From assembly GCA_028698695.1 (NCBI GenBank), contig JAQVWB010000005.1, positions 1-25,308 of the forward strand: 25,308 nucleotides of DNA, given 5' to 3'. A program made the translations under genes and the position numbers. This document shows positions 1 to 6,521 of this stretch, piece by piece; positions within the stretch are counted from its first letter, which is position 1; each line of letters starts with the position of its first letter. This DNA is from Syntrophomonadaceae bacterium (GTDB lineage Bacteria > Bacillota > Syntrophomonadia > Syntrophomonadales > Syntrophomonadaceae). Below the pieces are notes generated by a model, which was not told the origin of the DNA, ran no database searches, and saw only the letters and a list, made by a program, of their open reading frames with translations.

Positions 1-2
1 AA

Positions 3-665
3 GGCAAGCATAATCTGCCGGTAAAGGTTGAACCGGTCAGCGGTGCTTTGATAACTACAGTTGAACCTGACAAAATAATGGTTGCCTTAACGAAATTGGG
101 GGAAAATCTTTTACCGATAAATCATCAGGTAATACAAAAACCTCCGGCTGGTTATCAATTATTGGATGTAGTAGTGTCGCCGGAAAAATGTCTCATAAGG
201 GGAGAACAAAATCAGATTGGCAGGGTTACGCAGGTAGTATGCCCAGTAAATCTGGCCGGGGTTACCGAGGTGAAAAGTTTTACTGCCGGATTGGAAGCCC
301 GCGATAGTAACGGCAATCAGGTGTCCGGCGTAGAATTGTTGCCGGACAAGGTGCAAGTCTATGCGGTGGTGCAAAATAATAAAACCAGCCAACAACTACC
401 AGTGAAGGTACAGTTTGGTGGTGAATTGGGAACAGAATATGAACTTGGGCAGATGATGGTTGAGCCGGAAACTGTAACTGTATTGGGGGATGAAGGGCTG
501 GTTGGTCAACTGGTCGAATTGGAAACCAATAAGATTAATATCAGCGGGCATACTGAATCATATACTCAGGAGGTAAATATAGCTGTGCCGGAGGGTGTAA
601 AAGTTTATCCTGATAAAGTATTGGTAATGGTTGAAATTAAGAAAGTAACTGTGGGAGAAGAATAA
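3..665 (+). CDS. cdaR: CdaR (YbbR-domain protein), 3' part
   Basis: This is the C-terminal part of a YbbR-repeat protein. The reading frame is open to the window edge, so the start lies upstream; a TTG at 48 is only an internal codon. The repeats are beta-rich, with recurring phrases such as VEPDKIMV, VSPEKCLIRG, LLPDKVQVY, VEPETVTVLG and YPDKVLVMVE, each closing one YbbR unit. CdaR is a membrane-anchored extracytoplasmic protein that modulates the diadenylate cyclase CdaA, which makes c-di-AMP. In Firmicutes the usual order is cdaA-cdaR-glmM; here a FAD dehydrogenase gene sits between cdaR and glmM. The stop overlaps the next start by one base (TAATG), so translation is probably coupled. The N-terminal membrane anchor is not visible in the window. 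Confidence 0.88.
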   Translation, partial: GKHNLPVKVEPVSGALITTVEPDKIMVALTKLGENLLPINHQVIQKPPAGYQLLDVVVSPEKCLIRGEQNQIGRVTQVVCPVNLAGVTEVKSFTAGLEARDSNGNQVSGVELLPDKVQVYAVVQNNKTSQQLPVKVQFGGELGTEYELGQMMVEPETVTVLGDEGLVGQLVELETNKINISGHTESYTQEVNIAVPEGVKVYPDKVLVMVEIKKVTVGEE

Positions 666-2338
666 TGAGACTGAGAGTAAGAGGGCTTCGACTGCCACTG
701 CATCACGAGTCCTCAGATATAATTAAGGCAGCAGCTATACGAATAGAACAACCGGTGGAGATAGTTGGCGGATTAATACTTGTCCGAAAATCAGTTGATG
801 CCAGGCGTAATGAGGTTTATTTTACTTATACAGTAGAAATTGAGTTGCCTGATCATATAAACATTAAACCGGAAATACTGGACTCCCCTGACATATCAAT
901 TCAAACCCGGACAGAACCGGTTATATTGAAATCAGGGAATAGGCCTTTACCCTGGTCACCGGTAATATGTGGATTAGGACCGGCCGGACTGTTTGCAGCG
1001 CTGTGTTTGGCACGCAGCGGTTATAAACCGGTTGTAATTGAACAGGGACAGGATATAGACCGGCGCGTACCAGCGGTAGAAAATTTCTGGCAGGGTGGAG
1101 AGTTTAATCCATATTCCAACGCCCAGTTTGGAGAAGGTGGCGCGGGTACTTTTTCTGATGGTAAATTAACTACGCGCAGCGGAGATGAGCGCGTTAACTA
1201 TGTTTTACAGACCATGGTAAATTATGGAGCAGATGAGGAAATTCTGTATTTAAAAAAGCCGCATGTAGGTACCGATATAATTCGTCAGGTAGTCAAAGGC
1301 ATACGCCGGGAGATAATTGAGCTGGGCGGGGAAGTTTATTTTGATGCCCGCCTGACTGACCTGAGTATTAACCAAACGGGTATAAAGTGCATAATAATAA
1401 ATAACCGGATGGAATTACCCGGTTCGCTGTTGGTTCTGGCAGTTGGGCATAGTGCCCGTCCTCTTTATCAACTTTTATATGATAAAGGGGTGAAAATGCT
1501 GCCCAAAGCATTTGCCATAGGGGTACGCATTGAACACCCCCAGGAATTTATAGATCAGCTGCAATATGGACAATACGCCGGGCATGAACAGTTAGGGGCA
1601 GCAGATTATCATTTGACCTGGCAGGATACACTTACGGGACGTGCGCTCTATACCTTTTGTATGTGTCCGGGCGGGTATGTTATTGCTGCTTCTTCGGAAC
1701 CCGGGCAGGTAGTAACCAATGGCATGAGCTATCTGGCACGCAATAGCGGCGTTGCCAACAGTGCCCTGGTAGTAACGGTTACTCCGGCTGATTGGGATTA
1801 TTCCACCTTGGGAGGAGTACAGCTGCAGCAATTCCTGGAAAGTAAAGCTTTTGCAATGGGTGGCAGCAGTTACCATGCTCCAGCTCAACGGGTTGAAGAT
1901 TTTTTGAATAAGCGCATAAGTGATGATTTTGAAGATGGTTTGGCCAGCTATAAACCGGGAGTTGCTGCAGCCAATTTATGGGATATTCTTCCTTATGATA
2001 CCGCCGGAGTGCTGGAACGAGGTTTAAAATACTGGAATCGTAAAATGCCCGGTTTCATTCATCCTCAAGCGGTACTAACCGCTATTGAGACCAGAACCTC
2101 AGCACCGCTGCGAATTGAGCGTAACCGTGAAATGGTATCGGTAAATGTTCCGAATTTATATCCCTGCGGGGAAGGTGCCGGTTATGCAGGTGGGATAGTA
2201 AGTGCAGCAGTTGATGGATTAAAAATAGCTGAAAAAATAATTTGCACATACAGGCTGCCGGATAATAAACTGACTATTGTAGATTCCGGAGTGACTGATG
2301 CCAGAAAACTGACCGATACTCAGACACAACCATTATAA
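665..2338 (+). CDS. NAD(P)/FAD-dependent dehydrogenase (COG2509-like)
   Basis: A 557-residue soluble flavoprotein. After an N-terminal domain of about 95 residues (start MRLRVRGLRLPL) comes a dinucleotide-binding fold with CGLGPAGLFAALCLARSGY, the GxGPAG signature, followed by an acidic strand end (VVIEQG). The C-terminal part carries the second FAD-contact motif NLYPCGEGAGYAGGIVSAA. A central FGEGGAGTFSDGKL stretch is typical of this uncharacterised Firmicute family. The substrate is unknown. The ATG overlaps the cdaR stop, and glmM follows after 15 bases, so it belongs to the cda-glm operon. It may be a redox enzyme linked to envelope metabolism, but that is inference from position only. 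The call to family level is secure; the function is not. Confidence 0.85.
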   Translation: MRLRVRGLRLPLHHESSDIIKAAAIRIEQPVEIVGGLILVRKSVDARRNEVYFTYTVEIELPDHINIKPEILDSPDISIQTRTEPVILKSGNRPLPWSPVICGLGPAGLFAALCLARSGYKPVVIEQGQDIDRRVPAVENFWQGGEFNPYSNAQFGEGGAGTFSDGKLTTRSGDERVNYVLQTMVNYGADEEILYLKKPHVGTDIIRQVVKGIRREIIELGGEVYFDARLTDLSINQTGIKCIIINNRMELPGSLLVLAVGHSARPLYQLLYDKGVKMLPKAFAIGVRIEHPQEFIDQLQYGQYAGHEQLGAADYHLTWQDTLTGRALYTFCMCPGGYVIAASSEPGQVVTNGMSYLARNSGVANSALVVTVTPADWDYSTLGGVQLQQFLESKAFAMGGSSYHAPAQRVEDFLNKRISDDFEDGLASYKPGVAAANLWDILPYDTAGVLERGLKYWNRKMPGFIHPQAVLTAIETRTSAPLRIERNREMVSVNVPNLYPCGEGAGYAGGIVSAAVDGLKIAEKIICTYRLPDNKLTIVDSGVTDARKLTDTQTQPL

Positions 2339-2353
2339 CAGGGAGGGAAACAT

Positions 2354-3715
2354 GTGGGAATCTTGTTTGGAACTGATGGAGTAAGGGGAATCGCCAATGT
2401 GGAACTGACCCCGGAGCAGGCCTTTAACCTGGGTCGGGCAGGCAGTTATGTTTTAGCTAGACACGGAGGTGGCAATCGGCCGCGAATTCTGGTGGGCCGG
2501 GATACCAGAATTTCAGGGGATATGCTGGAAGCAGCTCTGGCGGCTGGTATTTGCTCCACCGGAGCAGACGTATTAAGCGTAGGAGTTATCCCCACTCCGG
2601 CCATAGCCTATTTGACGCGGAAATACAAAGCATCCTGCGGGATAGTAATATCGGCTTCTCATAATCCCGTAGAAGATAATGGAATTAAATTCTTCGGTCC
2701 CAGCGGTTATAAATTGCCTGATGACATTGAAGCTGAAATTGAGGAACTGGTACTGGGGGATATGGGGCATTTACCGCGCCCCTCCGGAAAAGATATTGGA
2801 CAGATGTATGCAGTAGAAGAAGCACTGAATAATTATTTGGCCTGGTTGACCAGTTGTTACTCACTTCCTGAAGACCTGAGTGAAATTACGATAGTAGTGG
2901 ATTGTGCCAATGGGGCAGCCTATGAAGCAGCACCCCGGATGTGGGGGAGTCTGGGAGCAAAAGTAATTGCCATAAATGATCAGCCAAATGGTGTAAATAT
3001 AAACGAACGCTGTGGCTCAACCTATACTGAGTTCATAAAAAGGGCCGTAGTTGAGCACCATGCTGATGTCGGATTTGCCTATGACGGGGATGCAGATCGC
3101 TGCATAGCCATAGATGAACGTGGCGTTGAGCTGGATGGAGATTATATAATACTTATCTGTGCTCTGGATATGCAGCGCCGGGGAATATTTAATGATGCCG
3201 GAGTGGTAGCAACTGTTATGAGCAATATCGGTCTGGATATTGCCCTGCGCCGGGAAAACGTTAAAGTAACCAGCTGCAAGGTAGGCGACCGTTATGTATT
3301 GGAAAAAATGCTGGAAATTGATTCCCTGATTGGCGGTGAGCAGTCGGGGCACATCATATTTCGCCGGCATGCTACTACCGGAGATGGATTATTAACTTCG
3401 ATGAAACTGGTGGAAGTTATGAAGAGAAATGGCTTGCCATTATCACAGTTGGCCAAAGAAATGGAAAAGCATCCTCAATTGCTGGTTAATGTTCGCATTG
3501 AGGACAAAGAATCCATTCTGGCGCATAATCTGGTGCAGGCTGCTCTGCAAAAAGCCGAGCAGCGTCTGGGCGAGTTTGGCAAACTGGTAGTTCGGCCTTC
3601 AGGCACTGAACCACTGGTACGCCTGATGGCACAGGGACCGGAACAACATATTCTGGAGGAGGTGATAGAGGGAATCAGAGCTGCTATTGAGCAGGTACAA
3701 AATCAATCAAAATAA
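2354..3715 (+). CDS. glmM: Phosphoglucosamine mutase
   Basis: GlmM converts glucosamine-6-phosphate to glucosamine-1-phosphate for UDP-GlcNAc and peptidoglycan synthesis. The 453-residue length is normal. Visible motifs are FGTDGVRG at residues 5-12, the phosphoserine loop GIVISASHNP with the catalytic Ser at about 102, the Mg-binding loop YDGDADRC, the sugar loop GGEQSGH, and the phosphate-binding loop RPSGTEPLVR near the C-terminus. I chose the GTG at 2354 because it gives the canonical MGxLFGTDG start and has a GGGAGG ribosome binding site at 2341-2346; an overlapping ATG at 2352 is out of frame. GlmM is also known to bind and regulate CdaA in Firmicutes, which fits the neighbouring cdaR. 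A ribozyme and nagB follow. Confidence 0.96.
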   Translation: MGILFGTDGVRGIANVELTPEQAFNLGRAGSYVLARHGGGNRPRILVGRDTRISGDMLEAALAAGICSTGADVLSVGVIPTPAIAYLTRKYKASCGIVISASHNPVEDNGIKFFGPSGYKLPDDIEAEIEELVLGDMGHLPRPSGKDIGQMYAVEEALNNYLAWLTSCYSLPEDLSEITIVVDCANGAAYEAAPRMWGSLGAKVIAINDQPNGVNINERCGSTYTEFIKRAVVEHHADVGFAYDGDADRCIAIDERGVELDGDYIILICALDMQRRGIFNDAGVVATVMSNIGLDIALRRENVKVTSCKVGDRYVLEKMLEIDSLIGGEQSGHIIFRRHATTGDGLLTSMKLVEVMKRNGLPLSQLAKEMEKHPQLLVNVRIEDKESILAHNLVQAALQKAEQRLGEFGKLVVRPSGTEPLVRLMAQGPEQHILEEVIEGIRAAIEQVQNQSK

Positions 3716-3718
3716 TTA

Positions 3719-3734
3719 TTGCCCTGCCGGGCAA
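3719..3734 (+). other. Short hairpin at the 3' end of the glmM message
   Basis: TTGCCC and GGGCAA arms enclose a TGCC loop. The hairpin starts 3 bases after the glmM stop codon and ends 2 bases before the predicted ribozyme cleavage site. It has no T-run after it, so it is unlikely to be an intrinsic terminator. After self-cleavage it would cap the 3' end of the upstream cdaR-glmM message. Confidence 0.6.
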
Positions 3735-3735
3735 A

Positions 3736-3905
3736 AGCGCCAGACCCGACTTATAAGAAAGTTACAGGATTAAAAATGTCGGGTGACGAGGAGAGGGTTT
3801 ATCGAAAATTCGGCGGATGCCCTCCGGTGTTCCACCACCGTTAATGTGCCTACAAATCCAGGCAGCAATGCCGGGGACAAAAGGCAACATGGCTGGGAAA
3901 CAGAC
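3736..3905 (+). ncRNA. glmS-class self-cleaving ribozyme upstream of nagB
   Basis: The sequence matches the glmS ribozyme core. It starts with the cleavage-site signature AAGCGCC (cut expected between A3736 and G3737). P1 is formed by CCCGAC at 3745-3750 and GTCGGG at 3778-3783. The conserved core TGACGAGG runs into GAGAGGGTTTATCGA, then TCGGCGGATGCCCTC, which closes P2. A P3 hairpin (CGGTG, then CACCG) follows, with a GGCAGCAATGCC-rich P4 region ending near 3905. Known members bind glucosamine-6-phosphate as a cofactor, self-cleave and cause decay of the downstream message. Here the downstream gene is nagB, not glmS. The 140 nt between the ribozyme and nagB show no second gene I can support. 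Confidence 0.93.
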
Positions 3906-4044
3906 GATTTTTTAAGAAAGCAGGCGAATTAGACGTCCCGTTCTCCATTATTCGGGAGGCAGTTAAGACTTTTAACCGGATTAGGGGAAAATGTGTTATT
4001 GGAGTTTATGGAACCGAAGCTAATGTAAAAAGGGGACTGAAAAC

Positions 4045-4857
4045 ATGGATATTATTATCAGAGATAATTATGATGATATGAGCCAATATGCAGCAGAGAT
4101 AATTGCTGCCCTGGTTAAGTTAAAACCTGATTGTGTGCTGGGACTGGCTACTGGAAGCACGCCGATTGGCACCTACAAAAAATTAATCAGTATGCATCAG
4201 CAAGGTCTGGATTTTTCCAACGTAAAAACCTTTAATCTTGATGAATATTACGGTATAGGAATTGATATGGAAAAACCTTATAGTGCTGATCAGAGTTATG
4301 CCCGATTTATGTACGAGGAACTATTCAGACATATTAATATAAAGCCGGAGAATATTCATATTCCTGACGGCCTTACCAAAGAACCGCATAAATTTTGTCA
4401 GTGGTACGAGGATGAAATCAAAAAAGCCGGTGGAATTGATTTACAGCTTCTGGGTATGGGTGGTGATGGTCATTGGGCATTCAATGAACCGGGCTCTTCT
4501 CTCTCATCAAGAACCAGAGTAGAGGCTCTCGCCCAACAGACTCTGGATGATAATTATGAAGCCTTTTATAAAAAAGCTGGTATTAGCAGAGAACAAATGC
4601 CGCATTTTGCTATAACCATGGGGATAGGAACCATACTGGAATCCAAAAGCATTCTGATGATTGTAAACGGAGCCAAAAAAGCTGATGTAGTGGCAAAATG
4701 CTTGGAAGGTCCGGTAACATCGCAGATTACTTCCTCGGCCATCCAACTGTATGGCGGTGGCGCTACGGTAGTTCTCGACCGAGAGGCGGCTTCCAAACTT
4801 AAAAACCTCAGCCATTATATGCATGTCGAGAAAGCCAGACTTGCCTACGGGTTATAA
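4045..4857 (+). CDS. nagB: Glucosamine-6-phosphate deaminase
   Basis: NagB reversibly interconverts glucosamine-6-phosphate and fructose-6-phosphate plus ammonia in the cytoplasm. The protein has 270 residues, the normal size. Motifs include the phosphate loop GLATGSTP (33-40), FNLDEYYG with the catalytic Asp at 66, and GMGGDGHWAFNEPGSSLSSRTR with Asp141, His143 and Glu148, matching the active-site set of the E. coli enzyme. The ATG has an AAGGGGA ribosome binding site at 4030-4036. NagB is normally catabolic and induced by amino sugars. Here it lies behind a glmS-type ribozyme in the glmM operon, with no nagA or sugar transporter alongside. That suggests a biosynthetic role supplying GlmM (inference). 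A strong terminator follows at 4904. Confidence 0.95.
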   Translation: MDIIIRDNYDDMSQYAAEIIAALVKLKPDCVLGLATGSTPIGTYKKLISMHQQGLDFSNVKTFNLDEYYGIGIDMEKPYSADQSYARFMYEELFRHINIKPENIHIPDGLTKEPHKFCQWYEDEIKKAGGIDLQLLGMGGDGHWAFNEPGSSLSSRTRVEALAQQTLDDNYEAFYKKAGISREQMPHFAITMGIGTILESKSILMIVNGAKKADVVAKCLEGPVTSQITSSAIQLYGGGATVVLDREAASKLKNLSHYMHVEKARLAYGL

Positions 4858-4861
4858 ACTA

Positions 4862-4891
4862 TGCGACAAGGGCAGGTTTGAGACGGTCGCA
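4862..4891 (+). repeat. Small TGCGAC inverted repeat after nagB
   Basis: TGCGAC (4862-4867) and GTCGCA (4886-4891) flank a G-rich spacer that reads GGGCAGGTTT. Similar TGCGAC/GGGG/GTTY-type sequences occur at other gene ends in this window (11943, 16302), so this may be a degenerate copy of a dispersed hairpin repeat. Confidence 0.4.
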
Positions 4892-4903
4892 AGTAAAGCC
4901 GCA

Positions 4904-4937
4904 AAAAAGTGACCGGTTATTTACCGGTCACTTTTAT
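4904..4937. terminator. Bidirectional intrinsic terminator
   Basis: Ten-base arms AGTGACCGGT (4908-4917) and ACCGGTCACT (4923-4932) enclose a 5-nt loop. The plus strand ends in TTTT and the minus strand in a run of six T. It can stop nagB transcription rightward and the predicted minus-strand RNA leftward. Confidence 0.85.
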
Positions 4938-5276
4938 AAAGTAAGCTCCAGCGAACCTTTATCAACTTCTTCCTGTCTTCGCCTTAAGATTTTATGTTCC
5001 CCATTTCAACCTTCTTGTAAGACCTTCGTCCTCTCAGTTTCAGTTACTCTCTGTCTGCATCAATCTTACTTTACTTCCGTTCCTATTTTATAATAAACCC
5101 TTCCAGACTTACCACTATAAGAACTTTCGCTTCGTAAAACTGTTACAAACCTTTTTCGCTGATTCTTCCTGGATATAGTGAATTTGTCATTCACCGGCTC
5201 TTATTTCCAGTCTTCATGTTCCGTTTCTGTCTTCCGGCTCTGTCAGGTTTTCCGTCTTAGGAATTCCCTGGAGCTT
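4904..5276 (-). ncRNA. Predicted purine-rich non-coding RNA, unassigned
   Basis: No convincing reading frame exists here on either strand. The minus strand is strongly purine-rich, with many GGAA and GAAG motifs. The segment is bounded by inverted ends, AAGCTCCAG at its 5' end (plus coordinates 5268-5276) and CTGGAGCTT at its 3' end (4943-4951), which would form a terminal stem. A promoter-like pair lies just upstream so that transcription would begin almost exactly at the stem, and the transcript would end at the T-tailed terminator at 4904-4937. The expected length is about 370 nt. It contains a local hairpin (GTGAAT, GACAA, ATTCAC). I do not recognise it as RNase P RNA, tmRNA, SRP RNA or 6S RNA. 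A MITE-like remnant is the main alternative. Confidence 0.45.
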
Positions 5277-5282
5277 GGTTTA

Positions 5283-5311
5283 ATATTACTAAATAAATAA
5301 GCAGAGAGCAA
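5283..5311 (-). promoter_or_regulatory. Candidate sigma-A promoter for the minus-strand RNA
   Basis: On the minus strand TTGCTC (5306-5311) and TAATAT (5283-5288) are separated by exactly 17 bases. The start point would fall near 5276, the first base of the AAGCTCCAG terminal stem. Confidence 0.45.
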
Positions 5312-5494
5312 TCTGCGAATATCGGCAAAATATTCTGAATATTATGAATAAAGGCGCTGAGATAAGAATTTCTTTATATTCCTATTAATTAATAATAATT
5401 TCTAATTATTTTACAATCTTAAAAAAAACTAATGATAATTAATAATGTGTGGATTAAGGATTATTGTTTCCCGGCAGGTGAATAATAGAAATCA
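5312..5494. other. AT-rich intergenic stretch, no gene seen
   Basis: This stretch is very AT-rich, with TTAATTAATAATAATT-type runs and an A8 tract near 5421-5428. I see no reading frame or RNA motif in it. It separates the divergent transcription of the predicted minus-strand RNA from the kinase-like gene at 5589 and probably holds upstream promoter elements. Confidence 0.5.
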
Positions 5495-5503
5495 TGCTAT
5501 AAT
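5495..5503 (+). promoter_or_regulatory. Extended -10 promoter for the kinase-like/Hpt-like pair
   Basis: TGCTATAAT combines a perfect TATAAT (5498-5503) with the TGn extension. No good -35 hexamer lies 16-18 bases upstream, which is common for extended -10 promoters. The transcript would carry a leader of about 80 nt before the TTG at 5589. Confidence 0.65.
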
Positions 5504-5588
5504 ATAGGGGAATTAGTGCCTGGAACAAGGTTTAATTAGGTTGGGATAATAATCAACCCTTTAAATATCACTAAGAGGTGAATGTTAT

Positions 5589-6521
5589 TTGTTGATAACT
5601 ATTTCCAGACAAACGGGCAGCCAGGGCAAAGAAATAACCGATCTGCTGGCTCAGAAACTGGATTTGCCAATTATTACGCGGGATTGGGTGATGAGCAAGT
5701 GGTTGCCGGAAATAGCCAACCAACATGAATTGCACATGCTGACGCAAAGCCCGGGCTTTTTTCTGTCAACTTCATCGCAGGGGATAACTTTTGCTGAGTT
5801 CCTGGAAAACAAGTTGCAGGAATTAGCTGAACAGCAGTCGGTAATTATTTTTGGTTTGGGGGCGCAGATTATATTTGCCGGGTATTCTGGGGCGCTGCAT
5901 GTGAAGATTATGGCTTCTCAGGAAATCAGGATTAACCGCATTATGCAAACCCATTGTCTGGAGAAAAAAGATGCCGAGCGGTTTTTGGATTTAACCGATC
6001 GCAAACATCGAAGATATATTTCTACAATTTATGGTAAGGACTGGTCTGATCCGTCACTCTACCATATTACCCTGAATACGGATAATATGAGTATTGATGA
6101 AGCAGCCTCGGTATTATGTTACATGGCACAGAACCGACAAAACCTGCCGCTTTCCCAGATTGACTCACTGGAAAAACCAGTTGAGAAATCAGTAGTATTC
6201 AAACATCCCTCTGAAGAAGAATTTGCCTCAATTCTTGATATGCATAATATTGAATGGGAATATGAACCGCGGACATTTCCTATTGAATGGGACACGGAGG
6301 GCAATATTACGCAGGCTTTTGCTCCGGACTTTTACCTCCCGCGGTTTGATACCTATATAGAGTTGACTACGATGGACCAGAGATATGTTTCCCAAAAGAA
6401 GAAAAAAGTACAGAAGCTAAAAAAATTATATCCCGGCACTAATATCAATATAGTGTTTAAAAAAGATTTTTATTCTTTGGCAAAGAGATTTGGGCTGTGG
6501 GAGGGAAATGACAAGAAATGA
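5589..6521 (+). CDS. Cytidylate-kinase-like protein fused to a nuclease-like domain
   Basis: A 310-residue, two-part protein. Residues 1-185 resemble the cytidylate-kinase-like family: start LITISRQTGSQGKEI, a variant P-loop that keeps Gly-Lys but has Glu where Ser/Thr is usual, and helices with RINRIMQ and DRKHRRYI. Residues 200-310 look like a PD-(D/E)XK-type fold: Glu210/211 in an opening helix, WEYEP, then FAPDFYLP with Asp247, YIELTT with Glu258, and a lysine-rich helix (270-278). The usual ExK lysine is Thr here, so catalysis is uncertain. The start is TTG with GAGGTG at 5574-5579; a second TTG at 5592 is possible. The stop overlaps the next ATG (ATGA), so the two proteins are probably made together. 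Substrate unknown. Confidence 0.7.
   Translation: MLITISRQTGSQGKEITDLLAQKLDLPIITRDWVMSKWLPEIANQHELHMLTQSPGFFLSTSSQGITFAEFLENKLQELAEQQSVIIFGLGAQIIFAGYSGALHVKIMASQEIRINRIMQTHCLEKKDAERFLDLTDRKHRRYISTIYGKDWSDPSLYHITLNTDNMSIDEAASVLCYMAQNRQNLPLSQIDSLEKPVEKSVVFKHPSEEEFASILDMHNIEWEYEPRTFPIEWDTEGNITQAFAPDFYLPRFDTYIELTTMDQRYVSQKKKKVQKLKKLYPGTNINIVFKKDFYSLAKRFGLWEGNDKK

Noticed and set aside
3991..4023. Ten-codon leader peptide (MCYWSLWNRS) before nagB
   Set aside because: The GGGG site is too close to the ATG and there is no attenuator-like hairpin pair nearby; the two Trp codons are probably chance.
4878..5093. Open frame of 71 codons on the plus strand after nagB
   Set aside because: It runs through the terminator hairpin, lacks a ribosome binding site and has a composition set by the pyrimidine-rich strand; a non-coding RNA on the other strand explains the region better.
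4904..5276. RNase P RNA, tmRNA or SRP RNA for the purine-rich element
   Set aside because: The universal RNase P GAGGAAAGTCC motif, the tmRNA tRNA-like ends and the SRP apical GGTCAGG/AGCAG motifs are all missing.
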